From positions 27,209 to 91,208 of the forward strand of contig JAILNX010000021.1 of assembly GCA_024691085.1 (NCBI GenBank): DNA of 64,000 bases, read 5' to 3'. Positions within the stretch are counted from its first letter, which is position 1, and the number at the start of each line of letters is the position of its first letter. A program made the position numbers and the translations under genes. Below the pieces are notes generated by a model. That model was not told the DNA's origin and did no database searches. It saw nothing but the letters and a program-made list of their open reading frames with translations. Positions 54,976 through 63,055 of the stretch are shown here, piece after piece. This DNA is from Clostridiales bacterium. Lineage in GTDB: Bacteria; Bacillota; Clostridia; Christensenellales; CAG-138.

Positions 54976-56001
54976 CTATTCCATGCTGCTTCTGAAATCG
55001 ATATCCTCGGTCAGAAGACGTTCGGCCCTGTCAAGGCAGCGCCCGACGGCTTCCGCGTCGTTCCCCGCGTCCTCAAGATCCTTTACGGCGCTCCACCACA
55101 AAGGCTTCAGACACCTGTAAAGAGGCAGGGCGGCCTCTTTTTCCTCTTCCGTAAAAGTATAGTACCCGCGCGCGATCTTCAGCGCTTCTGGGATCGTATC
55201 GGAACCGTTCTCGCGCATCAGATAGTTCAGAAAGACCTCTTTTCCGCAGAGGTTGAAATCGAATACGCCCACGAACGCGCCGTCCGCGTCCACGAGTATG
55301 TTGGTCGCGTTGAGGTCGGCCTGGAAGACGGAGGTCGGGAGCTTTTTATAGAGCTCCTTCAGCGACTCCCTGTTTTCGCACCAGAGCCGCCATATCCTTT
55401 GCGCCCGTTCCGAGAACTCCGCGGGCAGGGAATCGGCGAGTTTTTTCCACTCCATGGCGTTTTCCAGGACCTCGTCCGACTTGTCGCTCGGGCAGAAGGT
55501 CTCAAAAAGGCAGTATGCCGAGGGGTGTTCGGTATAATCGAACCTCTTCGCGGCGACCATTGCCGTCATGCTCCAGATGTCATCAAAGTATTTATTGTAC
55601 TCTTCCTCCATCCTGTCCTCGTCGCCCGCCGTTCTGTTCTCCAAAGATCTGTACTTTGAGAACTCCTCGGCGTGTACGAAACAGGCGTGCCCGCGGAACA
55701 CGAACGAGGGAAAGTCCCCGTTCTTATCGCAGAATATCCGCGGACAGTAGTACCCCAGTTTGCGGTATTCCTCGACGGTCCTCTGCCACGCGCGCATCTT
55801 TTCGGGGAAGGTAAAATCGTTCGAGGCGAATTTCAGCGCGTATTTTTCGCCTTCTTTTGTCGTAACGATGACCGTATTTCTGAAATCATTATCCCCTCTG
55901 CTCGAGTCGATCACCTCAGCTGAGACGGGGGTATCGTCAAAAAACAAAGCGAAAGCTTCGGAGATCTCCGGATCCAACCCGTTTTCTTTAATATCGCTCA
56001 T
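54976..56001 (-). CDS. Aminoglycoside phosphotransferase-like kinase
   Basis: 341 residues with the APH/choline-kinase fold. N-lobe TVIVTTKEGEKYALKFASNDF carries the ATP-contacting Lys. The catalytic loop is TSVFQADLNATNILVDADG near 225, and the metal motif is FVGVFDFNLCGKEVFLNYL. The usual H-x-D-x4-N is Q-x-D-x4-N here, with Asp and Asn kept and His replaced by Gln. The FVHAEEFSKYRSLE stretch is also typical of the group. Substrate unknown; resistance to a drug is not implied. Confidence 0.8.
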   Translation of the reverse strand: MSDIKENGLDPEISEAFALFFDDTPVSAEVIDSSRGDNDFRNTVIVTTKEGEKYALKFASNDFTFPEKMRAWQRTVEEYRKLGYYCPRIFCDKNGDFPSFVFRGHACFVHAEEFSKYRSLENRTAGDEDRMEEEYNKYFDDIWSMTAMVAAKRFDYTEHPSAYCLFETFCPSDKSDEVLENAMEWKKLADSLPAEFSERAQRIWRLWCENRESLKELYKKLPTSVFQADLNATNILVDADGAFVGVFDFNLCGKEVFLNYLMRENGSDTIPEALKIARGYYTFTEEEKEAALPLYRCLKPLWWSAVKDLEDAGNDAEAVGRCLDRAERLLTEDIDFRSSME

Positions 56002-56114
56002 GCTGTTCTCCCTTCAGAACGTTTAGTATAGTCCGCCTCACCCGCGCGCGGCCAAGCGAATCGGAATTTGTGCATCTGTCTGAACCGGATTATACCTACC
56101 ATATAATTTCTATT

Positions 56115-56250
56115 TCATGGAGCGATATTCTCTGTGCCTGTCCTGATTAGATGTCCTTCTTGTATGGCCGCGAATGCCGCCGCGCCGACGACGGCGCCGC
56201 TGTATTTCATATCAATGACCGTTAGTGTCAACGGAAGCAGCGGTAATGGT
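56115..56250 (-). pseudogene. Possible 3' fragment of an unrecognised gene
   Basis: A minus-strand frame reading PLLPLTLTVIDMKYSGAVVG then AAAFAAIQEGHLIRTGTENI and stop TGA at 56115. It has protein-like composition, lacks a convincing start and ribosome site, and directly follows the VOC gene's 3' side. It may be the remains of an older gene; otherwise 56002-56258 holds nothing recognisable. Confidence 0.3.
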
Positions 56251-56258
56251 ATTCGCCA

Positions 56259-56621
56259 TTACACAGGAGTTCCTACTTCAATTAAATTCCCATCCGGGTC
56301 ATAGAATCTGACTGCTCGTTGCCCCCAACTGTGTGTCATTAGCCGATTTACATACTCAGTTTTCGGATATAGCTTTTCCAGCTTCTCAATAAAAGCATCT
56401 ATATCAGCCTCTTCAAAATATAGTTCCGTACTGTTGTTTCTTGAAGTTATACTCTTTTGCAAAATCTTCTCCCAGTATCTGGATTCCTGTAGGTACAATC
56501 CTTCTGTCAGTTCCATGTTACCGTCGTTATCCTGCAGAAGTTGAAATCCAAACATGTCATGATAGAATTTCAGAGCGCGGTCACAATCTTTAACAACAAG
56601 AAGCGTTCCTTTGTATTTCAT
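56259..56621 (-). CDS. VOC superfamily (glyoxalase/bleomycin-resistance-like) protein
   Basis: 120 residues with the paired beta-alpha-beta-beta-beta plan: LLVVKDCDRALKFYHDMFGFQLLQDND at the start, STELYFEEADIDAFIEKLEKL in the middle, and WGQRAVRFYDPDGNLIEVGTPV at the end (F-x-D-P-D-G-N-x-I-E). Family members bind metal and small ligands. Function unknown. Last gene of the leftward array, with its own copy of the array promoter. CGGAGGAAAG stands before the ATG. Confidence 0.9.
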   Translation of the reverse strand: MKYKGTLLVVKDCDRALKFYHDMFGFQLLQDNDGNMELTEGLYLQESRYWEKILQKSITSRNNSTELYFEEADIDAFIEKLEKLYPKTEYVNRLMTHSWGQRAVRFYDPDGNLIEVGTPV

Positions 56622-56654
56622 ACTTTCCTCCGCAAATCCCGATTTGACGAAATA

Positions 56655-56683
56655 AGTTTACCACACGCACGGATTTGATTCAA
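56655..56683 (-). promoter_or_regulatory. Array promoter (VOC gene)
   Basis: Minus strand TTGAAT (56683-56678), 17 bases, TAAACT (56660-56655), preceded by GG. The leader AAATCGGGATTTGCGGAGG follows and supplies the ribosome site. Confidence 0.75.
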
Positions 56684-56710
56684 CAGTTCCGCAGCGCCGC
56701 GGAAAAGAAA

Positions 56711-56730
56711 AAGAGCCGCAAGCGCGGCCG
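56711..56730 (-). terminator. Array terminator
   Basis: GCCGC (56715-56719)/GCGGC (56724-56728), followed on the minus strand by TCTTTTTCTTTT. It ends the HELMH gene. Confidence 0.6.
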
Positions 56731-56747
56731 GGAAGCGGAAAGCTCTG

Positions 56748-57209
56748 TTATTCGATGTTGTTCAAGCCGTCATACAGATCGTTGAACGATTTGCTTTTAC
56801 TGCATCTTCCGTACGAGAATTCCTTGTTATCCCCAAACTCCAGCAAAAAGCACTTTGTCAGCTCTTCAACTGTCTGCTCAAGAGCGGTGAAGAATTGCTG
56901 ATAGGCAAAACTGCTTGCGGCCGACCCTTCCTCAAAGCTATTGACAATAAGCGATTCCGTTACCTGATCCAACGGATACATCTTGATATGCATCAACTCG
57001 TGAATGATGACCTCTTCAAGATTCTCCTGTTTAGGATCCGCACTGTTCAAAAGAAGAATCGCCTTTCTGTCATCGCAATCGATCTTGAAATCTCCTGTTT
57101 TCGGCCAGGAGGGATCCTCCACAAATTCAAGTTTGATATCCCACGCGGGCGTGATCCTCAGCTTCCGGATGTATTTATCAAATAATGCGGCAGCGGATGC
57201 TTTATCCAT
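56748..57209 (-). CDS. Small HELMH-motif (zincin-like) protein, unrecognised family
   Basis: 153 residues. LEEVIIHELMHIKMYPLDQVTE carries the H-E-x-x-H zinc-protease motif (about residue 70). The next Glu candidates are in NSFEEGSAASSFAY about 20 residues later, so a gluzincin-like site is possible. The start MDKASAAALFDKYIRKLRI is helical. No signal peptide. ATG 57209 has AGGAG nine bases upstream; the longer frame is array leader. Protease activity is plausible, not shown. Confidence 0.65.
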   Translation of the reverse strand: MDKASAAALFDKYIRKLRITPAWDIKLEFVEDPSWPKTGDFKIDCDDRKAILLLNSADPKQENLEEVIIHELMHIKMYPLDQVTESLIVNSFEEGSAASSFAYQQFFTALEQTVEELTKCFLLEFGDNKEFSYGRCSKSKSFNDLYDGLNNIE

Positions 57210-57246
57210 TTCTCTTTCTCCTGTATTATCCCTGTTTGTCGGGATA

Positions 57247-57275
57247 AGTTTACCATAGAAGCGCCCGCGATTCAA
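57247..57275 (-). promoter_or_regulatory. Array promoter (HELMH gene)
   Basis: TTGAAT (57275-57270), 17 bases, TAAACT (57252-57247). About 45 bases here are nearly identical to the unit at 58633-58661. Confidence 0.78.
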
Positions 57276-57378
57276 CATCTCCCCGGCGCGCGCAAAAAAA
57301 AAGAGCCGCAACGGGGCTTCCTGATAAGGAAGTTTTTCACAGCAAAGCCGGTTGTTAAAAAGTGCCTGCTTTATAAAA

Positions 57379-57614
57379 CAAGCTGAGACAAGCGATAATG
57401 ATCGTGCGTCTCAGCTTGATTTTTATGAGTTGACGGCTGCGCCGTCATGATTTGCCGCTAATGCGGCATGATTTGGCTTCGCCTTGAATCGAATCGCGCC
57501 TTATGCCCTTTAGTGCAATTCATGATCGAAGATCAATTCACGCGCCGGCAGGCGCAATTCATTTCGGCGCGGCGATGAGCAGCACATATTTCTTCCTTAT
57601 CATGCCGCGCCGAA
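57379..57614. repeat. Chain of short hairpins in the 3' flank of a GNAT gene
   Basis: Successive perfect stems: CAAGCTGAGAC/GTCTCAGCTTG (57379-57418), TGACGGC/GCCGTCA (57431-57447), TGCCGC/GCGGCA (57453-57468), GGC/GCC (57475-57483), GATC/GATC (around 57525), GCGCC/GGCGC (57542-57555), and TTCGGCGCGGC/GCCGCGCCGAA (57563-57614). Several are joined by CATGATTT or AATTCA(T). The 310 bases between the GNAT stop and the array terminator near 57300 contain only this. Confidence 0.75.
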
Positions 57615-57633
57615 GCGCGGCTCCGGAAAGGGT

Positions 57634-58560
57634 TCAAACGTTTTCGCGCTTCTTCATATGATAAAGGATATGAACGCCTTGATATCCGATTTTTTTGTAA
57701 AAGTCATTGCCGCCGCCGGTCATTATCTCTGCGCCGAGCCCGCGCATCACCCGGTCGTGCCTGGATAACGCGGCCGCCGCAAGGCCTTTATGCTGATGGG
57801 CGGGAACGGTGCAAAGCGGCTCCATGTAAGCCAATCTGTTCTCGGGGACCCACCACATGCCTGAAAAGCATACGTAATCCCCGTTGCTGTCGGCGATGAT
57901 AACGGTATGCTCATAGGTCGCGTGCGGGGAGGGCGACATCGTCGCGCACATCACGTTCTGATAAAGCTCGTGCGGACTGCGGCCGCCGTCCTTCTTCGGG
58001 ATCTCCCAGTCGCGGAATTCGCCGAGTTCCTCGCTGTTGAAGCCGTCCCACAGGCACTTGGCGGATCTCAGCGGGTCGGATTCGCCCGCGTCGACGAAAT
58101 GATATCCTTCGGGAAGCGGATAATCGAGCTTTCCTTTGCGGAAGTCGAATATGCGGTCGGTCTGTTCATAATGAACGCAGTAGCCGCGCTTTAAAGCCGC
58201 CTCAATGAGCGCCTTCTGCCCGCTCAGAAGGACCATCTCGCGCGGCTCATCGAATTTCGGATAGGCGCTTTCCGCGTATTCGATCATCTCTCCCGCAAGG
58301 AACTCATACCCGGGGCGGAGCACGAAATAAGTGCTCGTTACGGGGTTTTCATAAAACACGAACGCCACCGGAAGATCGCCGTCCAGCCAGAAGCGGTTTA
58401 TCCTAAGATAATCCTTGTCGAGCCAAGAACTGATGATAGCATATTCAAAGAAAGGGGCGGCGGGCCCGTTCGTCTCCTCGTGATTATAGACGTCGGTCAT
58501 CAGCTTCCATACGAGGTCTATATCGGTAAGGATCTGAAACTGTTTCGTTCTTAAGTTCAT
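57634..58560 (-). CDS. GNAT-family acetyltransferase (long, two-part)
   Basis: 308 residues. An N-terminal non-catalytic half (FQILTDIDLVWKLMTDVYNHEE, FFEYAIISSWLDKDYLRINRFW, VAFVFYENP) precedes a GNAT domain from about 200: ADSNGDYVCFSGMWWVPENRLAYMEPLCTVPAHQHKGLAAAALSRHDRVMRGLGAEIMTGGG. The Q-H-K-G-L-A loop binds acetyl-CoA, and the end is FYKKIGYQGVHILYHMKK. Substrate unknown. ATG 58560 follows a leader of about 75 bases. Confidence 0.85.
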   Translation of the reverse strand: MNLRTKQFQILTDIDLVWKLMTDVYNHEETNGPAAPFFEYAIISSWLDKDYLRINRFWLDGDLPVAFVFYENPVTSTYFVLRPGYEFLAGEMIEYAESAYPKFDEPREMVLLSGQKALIEAALKRGYCVHYEQTDRIFDFRKGKLDYPLPEGYHFVDAGESDPLRSAKCLWDGFNSEELGEFRDWEIPKKDGGRSPHELYQNVMCATMSPSPHATYEHTVIIADSNGDYVCFSGMWWVPENRLAYMEPLCTVPAHQHKGLAAAALSRHDRVMRGLGAEIMTGGGNDFYKKIGYQGVHILYHMKKRENV

Positions 58561-58632
58561 TCTGCAGGGCGCTCCTTTTTCATTAATGATCGAAGATAAA
58601 CCGCGGCCGGCGGGACCGGGCTTATCGAAACA

Positions 58633-58661
58633 AGTTTACCATAAAAGCGCCCGCGATTCAA
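58633..58661 (-). promoter_or_regulatory. Array promoter (long GNAT gene)
   Basis: TTGAAT (58661-58656), 17 bases, TAAACT (58638-58633). The upstream flank GGAGAT and the spacer match the unit at 57247 almost base for base. Confidence 0.78.
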
Positions 58662-58687
58662 CATCTCCACGGCGCGAGGAAAAGAAA

Positions 58688-58708
58688 AGAGCCGCGCAGG
58701 CGGCCCGG
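58688..58708 (-). terminator. Array terminator
   Basis: GCCGC/GCGGC around GCAG, followed on the minus strand by TCTTTTCTTTT. It ends the LRR-like gene at 58732. Confidence 0.55.
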
Positions 58709-58731
58709 GGAAGGGGGTCTTGTCTCGTTCA

Positions 58732-59391
58732 TTATTTCTTCTCATGCCGGCGGTTCGCCGACTCGAGAAAACGCTTAAGCGCGTCATTTGAAAGGAGCTG
58801 TCCGCGAACGCGTTCCGGGAAATGCCCGGCGAAGCTCTCCAATGTGCAGCCGACGTAAAAATCCCGCGGGAGTTCGTTCGCGTACTCCCCTCCGCCGTAG
58901 CTTCCGGCGGAGCTGCCCGGAGTAAAGCAGTTGTAATGGATATCCGACGATCCGTCCTCGTGAAAGCGGAGCGTGATGATATCGTGTTCGTGGGCGGCCT
59001 CTATATCGTCATCGGCAAGATGGACGTCGCTGTGCAGAAATTTGAGATTGTTCTCCCTTGCGAAGCTTTCGGCAAAAGTATCGTATTCGCCGCGGATCAG
59101 CACTTTTCTTCTGCGCATCCGCTTTATTAGCTCGGGCGTGACGGCGACTGAAACGACCGTCCTCGCGAGGATAAGACAGCCGATCTTCGGGAAGGCTTCG
59201 AGATAACCCTCGCCGAGCCTGGTGACGCCCTCGGTTATGCTCAGAACGTCGTATTCCTTTGCCCAGCTTTTTCCGGAGAAAGGAAACACCTCCGTATCCT
59301 CGCGGCAGAGAACGCCCTTGCCCTCGACCTCCAGGAGACCGCTGAAATGGTTTATGTACGTGATGCTTTCGTCATGCTTTGAAAAGAACAT
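58732..59391 (-). CDS. Unrecognised protein with a leucine-rich-repeat-like N-terminal half
   Basis: 219 residues. Residues 45-100 (YDVLSITEGVTRLGEGYLEAF, PKIGCLILARTVVSVAVTPELI) have the spacing of BspA-type LRR repeats. The second half has HEHDIITLRFHEDGSSDIHYN, then CFTPGSSAGSYGGGEYANELPRDFYVG. No signal peptide, so probably cytoplasmic. Begins 17 bases after the gene at 59409 ends, so the two form one unit. Confidence 0.6.
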   Translation of the reverse strand: MFFSKHDESITYINHFSGLLEVEGKGVLCREDTEVFPFSGKSWAKEYDVLSITEGVTRLGEGYLEAFPKIGCLILARTVVSVAVTPELIKRMRRRKVLIRGEYDTFAESFARENNLKFLHSDVHLADDDIEAAHEHDIITLRFHEDGSSDIHYNCFTPGSSAGSYGGGEYANELPRDFYVGCTLESFAGHFPERVRGQLLSNDALKRFLESANRRHEKK

Positions 59392-59408
59392 GGATCATCC
59401 TTTCGCCG

Positions 59409-59741
59409 TTATCCGTCGGACCGCCGGCCTTTTTTCTTCTCCTGCTTCCTGACCGTTTCCTGCATCGTTTCGTTGGCTTCCTCGTCCCAGACGGTCCTTT
59501 CGGGCCCGAGCGTGCCGTACATGGTGTTTTCAAACGAATACACCGGCTTCGCGGTCCTGATCAGCCTTTCGTTGTCCGTGTCGTCGCCGAAGGTGCCGAG
59601 CCTTTCGTAAATTTCTCCGGTGATCTCGTAGTCGTACTGCTCGCGCCCCTCGCGGCTCGTGTACATTATCTCGGCAAAGTACCGCCCCGTTTCCGGGTCA
59701 TAGTACGCCGTCCAGTTATTGCCCTGCTTTTTCGTTTTCAT
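59409..59741 (-). CDS. Small charged protein, unrecognised
   Basis: 110 residues. It begins MKTKKQGNNWTAYYDPETGRYFAEIMY, rich in aromatic residues in a likely beta sheet, and ends in a basic ETVRKQEKKKGRRSDG. No known family. ATG 59741 follows AAAGGTGG by ten bases; an upstream ATG at 59762 is possible. Confidence 0.55.
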   Translation of the reverse strand: MKTKKQGNNWTAYYDPETGRYFAEIMYTSREGREQYDYEITGEIYERLGTFGDDTDNERLIRTAKPVYSFENTMYGTLGPERTVWDEEANETMQETVRKQEKKKGRRSDG

Positions 59742-59786
59742 TCTGCGCAGCCCACCTTTCATTCAAAATGCCGATCTTCCGGGATA

Positions 59787-59815
59787 AGTTTACCACACCC
59801 GCGGCTCGCGTTCAA
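59787..59815 (-). promoter_or_regulatory. Array promoter (110- and 219-residue genes)
   Basis: TTGAAC (59815-59810), 17 bases, TAAACT (59792-59787), preceded by GTGG and followed by TATCCCG as in other units. Confidence 0.72.
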
Positions 59816-59881
59816 CAGCTGTACCCGCCCCCGCGCGGGAGCGGCAGAAAAGAGCGATTGGGATCAATGAAAGACAAAAGC

Positions 59882-60547
59882 TCAGAATAATAACGTTTCC
59901 GCGATATCGCTCAGCGAGTTTACGCAGGCGTACAGCATCGGTTTTATCTCCTCGTCCGGCTCCGTCTGATCGGGGACCATGATCACCCTGCATCCCGCGG
60001 CATAGGCGCTCTTGACCCCGTTCGGAGAATCCTCCACGGCAATGGCCTCCCCGGGCGTGACTCCGAGGACGCTTAAGGCGTGAAGATACGTATCGGGAGC
60101 CGGCTTGCCCATCAAAACCATATTTGAACAGATGATCTTGTCAAAACAGCCTATGACGCCGGTCTCAGTAAGCTGCTTTACCGCCCTGTCCGTCGTCCCG
60201 GCGGTCGCGAGAGCTATGACGACGCCTTTTGCCTTCAGCCATTGAAGAAGCTCTTCCGCGCCGGGCTTCAGCTGAACGCCCTGCTCCGCAGCGATGGAAT
60301 TGAAAATGCTGTGGCTCAGGGCTTTCATTTCGGCGGTGCGGCATGATTCGCCGAACCATTCCTTCAGCTGCCTGTCAACGAAAGGCATTCCAAGGGAGCG
60401 GAGCGCAAGCGTCTTCTCTCTGTTAAGCTCACAGCCTAACCGCGCTCCAGCCTCTGCCCATGCCGTCTGAAAGTATTTTTCCGTATCCGTCAGCGTTCCG
60501 TCGAGGTCGAAAATGACCGCGCGGACAGTATTTGTATCACCGTGCAT
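59882..60547 (-). CDS. HAD-family phosphatase / beta-phosphoglucomutase-like
   Basis: 221 residues. Motif I AVIFDLDGTLTDTEKYF (nucleophile D), motif II IALATAGTTDRAV, motif III Lys in MGKPAPDTYLHAL, and motif IV AIAVEDSPNGVKSAYAAGC are all complete. Cap domain helices lie at 20-85. It would remove phosphate from, or isomerise, a sugar phosphate; substrate unknown. Single-gene unit with its own promoter. Confidence 0.92.
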   Translation of the reverse strand: MHGDTNTVRAVIFDLDGTLTDTEKYFQTAWAEAGARLGCELNREKTLALRSLGMPFVDRQLKEWFGESCRTAEMKALSHSIFNSIAAEQGVQLKPGAEELLQWLKAKGVVIALATAGTTDRAVKQLTETGVIGCFDKIICSNMVLMGKPAPDTYLHALSVLGVTPGEAIAVEDSPNGVKSAYAAGCRVIMVPDQTEPDEEIKPMLYACVNSLSDIAETLLF

Positions 60548-60605
60548 CGAACCGATCCTTTACCCATTTAACGATATCTTCCCGAGATCGGGATTTTACA
60601 GCAAA

Positions 60606-60634
60606 AGTCTATCATATTTCCGGCTCCTTTTCAA
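60606..60634 (-). promoter_or_regulatory. Array promoter variant (HAD gene)
   Basis: TTGAAA (60634-60629), 17 bases, TAGACT (60611-60606). The leader CAAAATCCCGATC differs from the others, so this is the most diverged copy. Confidence 0.6.
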
Positions 60635-60697
60635 TCCGGACACAAGAGAAACAACGCGTTTTTCCTGCAGCAGACCGCGAATTGCGGAAAAAGAAAA

Positions 60698-60717
60698 CGA
60701 GCCGCGTGTGCGGCTCG
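60698..60717 (-). terminator. Array terminator
   Basis: CGAGCCGC (60698-60705), loop GTGT, GCGGCTCG (60710-60717), then TTTTCTTTTT on the minus strand. Ends the unit at 60733. Confidence 0.8.
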
Positions 60718-60732
60718 GTAAACCGGGATCTG

Positions 60733-61257
60733 TCACTCTTCTCTGTACCGATAACCATCCGGGATACGGATATACGCCCTAATATGTTCGTCGATTGATC
60801 GCTCGATAATTCCGGATATATTGTTCACGTTTCCTTCCGCGGCAAGGATCGTACGCTCGCGTTTCTCAAGAACGATCCCCATATGGTCGTGCTCTTTGTT
60901 TTCGAAAACTCTGTCATAAATGACAATGTCTCCCGCTTCCGGGACAAAGCCTTCATCGCTCTTATGGTATTCGATACTCCGATCGCCTGCGGCAAACTCT
61001 TCCCAGCCGAGGCATCCTGCCAGATGACAGGTTTTACATTCCGCGGGTCTGTACGGGATCGCGAATCCTGCTTCCGTGCAGCAATGATAGACGAACGCCG
61101 CGCACCATAACCCGTCAGCTTCCCTGAGGTTCCAGGTCGGAAACGATGAAACGATCGGCGCAAGATTGGACGCCATCCCGCCGACGTCTCCGTGAAACGG
61201 AAGCAGCGCCATATCCTTTGCAGCCTTGGCAAGCTTTTCTCTCGTTGCTTTTTCCAT
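60733..61257 (-). CDS. CHAP-domain amidase-like protein without a signal peptide
   Basis: 174 residues. Cys in ADGLWCAAFVYHCCTEAGF, His in HDHMGIVLEKRE, and the later Glu/Asn in ILAAEGNVNNISG follow the CHAP (NlpC/P60-like) order, with PEAGDIVIYDRVF between. CHAP enzymes cut peptidoglycan amide bonds, but this one has no export signal, so it may act inside or be released otherwise. GAGG precedes the ATG; it begins 43 bases after the GNAT gene and shares its unit. Confidence 0.82.
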   Translation of the reverse strand: MEKATREKLAKAAKDMALLPFHGDVGGMASNLAPIVSSFPTWNLREADGLWCAAFVYHCCTEAGFAIPYRPAECKTCHLAGCLGWEEFAAGDRSIEYHKSDEGFVPEAGDIVIYDRVFENKEHDHMGIVLEKRERTILAAEGNVNNISGIIERSIDEHIRAYIRIPDGYRYREE

Positions 61258-61300
61258 TTATGCCTCAATAAGCTCCGGTTTTTCAGTCGGCTTCGATGCT

Positions 61301-62164
61301 TCAGATCATTTTATAGAGCTCGTAGCAGTCGTGTCCTTTGGGAACGTCTTTGAGCTCGCCCCTTACCAGATAGCCGTTCTTTTTGAAGAAACCGACGTTC
61401 CAGTCACCCGCATTTGTGATAACCATTGAAGCGCCGTTTTCCTTTGCGAATCTCTCGGCTTCCTTCAAAAGACGCGTGCCGAAGCCTTTGCGCCTCAGCG
61501 GCTCTTCCACAAACAGAGCGTCAACGGAACCGCTGTCGCCTTTTTCTGCGTCCGCGATCACGCCTGCTGTGAACCTGCCGTCTTTATCCACAAGCTTCTT
61601 GCAAAAATCAACGGTTTCGCCTTCCTGCACGTAGGCTTCGCTGTATGCGTCAAGGCCGTTCAGTATCACTTCCGCATCGTCATCATTGCCGAGCGAAACC
61701 GTGAAGCGTGTGCCGCTGTTGTCGGTCGGCACGTATTCCGGCGTGTCCTTCTCAAGGTATTTGACCAGTGAATAGCTGATATAGCCGTTCGGCTTCTTGA
61801 GCGTGGTAAAGACCGTGTAGCCGTGTTTTTCATAGAACGGTCTTGCCATGAAACTTGCGGTGCCGAGCGTCACGACCCTTAAACCCTTCTCCCTTGCGAT
61901 GCGCTCGACCTCGCGGAGGATCATTGAGCCGATCCCGTGATGACGATACCGTTCATCGACCCAAAGGTCGTCCAGAAGCACTCTCGACCAGTGGTATTCG
62001 CAAGCATCCGCAATACATCCGCCGATCATTACGCCGTTTTCGTCCTCGACTTTGAGAACGAATTCTTCTTCGTCCGCATCCACTTCGCGCGGCACGATCT
62101 CATTGATTTTCTCACCGATATATTCGGCTTCTTCTTTTGTCAGATCCTCTATCCTGTATTCCAT
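61301..62164 (-). CDS. Tandem GNAT acetyltransferase (two domains)
   Basis: 287 residues. The first GNAT domain has LLDDLWVDERYRHHGIGSMILREVERIAREKGLRVVTLGTASFMARPFYEKHGYTV. The second, from about 155, has SVDALFVEEPLRRKGFGTRLLKEAERFAKENGASMVITNAGDWNVGFFKKNGY. Both acetyl-CoA loops (R-x-H/R-G-I-G, R-R-K-G-F-G) look intact. Substrate unknown. ATG 62164 has CGGAGG upstream and follows the 100-residue gene by 26 bases. Confidence 0.9.
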   Translation of the reverse strand: MEYRIEDLTKEEAEYIGEKINEIVPREVDADEEEFVLKVEDENGVMIGGCIADACEYHWSRVLLDDLWVDERYRHHGIGSMILREVERIAREKGLRVVTLGTASFMARPFYEKHGYTVFTTLKKPNGYISYSLVKYLEKDTPEYVPTDNSGTRFTVSLGNDDDAEVILNGLDAYSEAYVQEGETVDFCKKLVDKDGRFTAGVIADAEKGDSGSVDALFVEEPLRRKGFGTRLLKEAERFAKENGASMVITNAGDWNVGFFKKNGYLVRGELKDVPKGHDCYELYKMI

Positions 62165-62190
62165 TTGTTGCCTCCGAAAATGAGAATATG

Positions 62191-62493
62191 TCAGAGCGCG
62201 GTCAACCTGCTTTTCAGCAGAGGGATTCCTTCGTTTATCCACCATCCGTTATCCACACCGCCGGAACTCATTCCTCCATGTGCAAACTGCTCTATGACCG
62301 CAAAATCCATATATTTGTCGGTCATTTCCTTACCGGAAAGTGTAAGGTATTCCTTTTTGATCCACGCTTCCAGTTCATCGGGAGAAATCATATCCATATT
62401 CTCCGCGAGTTCTTTTAAGTAATCCCAAAAATACGGATCACCCCGAAATCCCCATCTTTGGGGTTTTTCTTCAAATATGGCGGATAGTTTCAT
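62191..62493 (-). CDS. Unrecognised 100-residue protein
   Basis: Begins MKLSAIFEEKPQRWGFRGDPYFWDYLKELAENMD and has the small conserved-looking core QFAHGGMSSGGVDNGWWINEGIPLL. The Gly/Trp-rich end suggests a compact fold. It is likely soluble. GCGGAGGAG precedes the ATG as part of the array leader. No function can be given. Confidence 0.65.
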   Translation of the reverse strand: MKLSAIFEEKPQRWGFRGDPYFWDYLKELAENMDMISPDELEAWIKKEYLTLSGKEMTDKYMDFAVIEQFAHGGMSSGGVDNGWWINEGIPLLKSRLTAL

Positions 62494-62530
62494 ACGCTTT
62501 CTCCTCCGCAAATCCCGATTTGGTGAGATA

Positions 62531-62559
62531 AGTTTACCACAACCGCCGCTCCGATTCAA
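62531..62559 (-). promoter_or_regulatory. Array promoter (100-residue, GNAT, CHAP unit)
   Basis: TTGAAT (62559-62554), 17 bases, TAAACT (62536-62531), then TATC and the AAATCGGGATTTGCGGAGG leader. Confidence 0.78.
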
Positions 62560-62578
62560 CCGGGCGCGGAAAAGAAAA

Positions 62579-62597
62579 GAGCCGCGTCGCGGCTCGG
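62579..62597 (-). terminator. Array terminator
   Basis: GAGCCGC, loop GTC, GCGGCTC, followed on the minus strand by TTTTCTTTT. Ends VanZ-ASCH, 20 bases before the next promoter. Confidence 0.8.
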
Positions 62598-62608
62598 TAA
62601 ACGGGAAT

Positions 62609-63031
62609 TTATGCATATACCAGTTCAAATTCTTCACACACCACTTTTGTGTTTTCAGAAAATGTCAGATGTAATTTCGAAAGTTCACGAATCAGAAAAT
62701 CTGTGTGTACTTTTCTCCAATACTCTAAGGTTCTATCGCCTTCGCCTTCCTTATAAGCGTGTTCTGCTGAAACCAGATGAAACTCTGTAATGCAGACCTT
62801 CACTGTTTTTACAATACATACTGCCTCGCCGTTTGAATCAAGAATAACACTGTAATTTCCTTCTTTCGGAAGCGGTTCGCTGTCAGTTTGATACAGATCA
62901 TATGCCGAACAGGTAGCAGTCTTCACACCATTTTTAACTAACGCTGCCAGTTTGTCCGGCGCATCGCCAAATGCCCATGATTCATATGGTCCGGTTAATC
63001 CGGATTTTCTCCATAACTCTTCTACTGTCAT
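62609..63031 (-). CDS. ASCH-domain protein
   Basis: 140 residues of the ASCH type: WAFGDAPDKLAALVKNGVKTATCSAYDLY (T-x-T/R binding turn), LPKEGNYSVILDSNGEAVCIVKTVKVCITEFHLVSAEHAYKEGEGDRTLEYWRKVHTDFL, and a final FEL strand. ASCH folds resemble PUA and bind RNA or nucleosides; YqfB is an amidohydrolase. Codon use is AT-rich. GAGGAG precedes the ATG, 24 bases after vanZ. Confidence 0.88.
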   Translation of the reverse strand: MTVEELWRKSGLTGPYESWAFGDAPDKLAALVKNGVKTATCSAYDLYQTDSEPLPKEGNYSVILDSNGEAVCIVKTVKVCITEFHLVSAEHAYKEGEGDRTLEYWRKVHTDFLIRELSKLHLTFSENTKVVCEEFELVYA

Positions 63032-63055
63032 TATTTCTCCTCTGCAAACGGGAAG

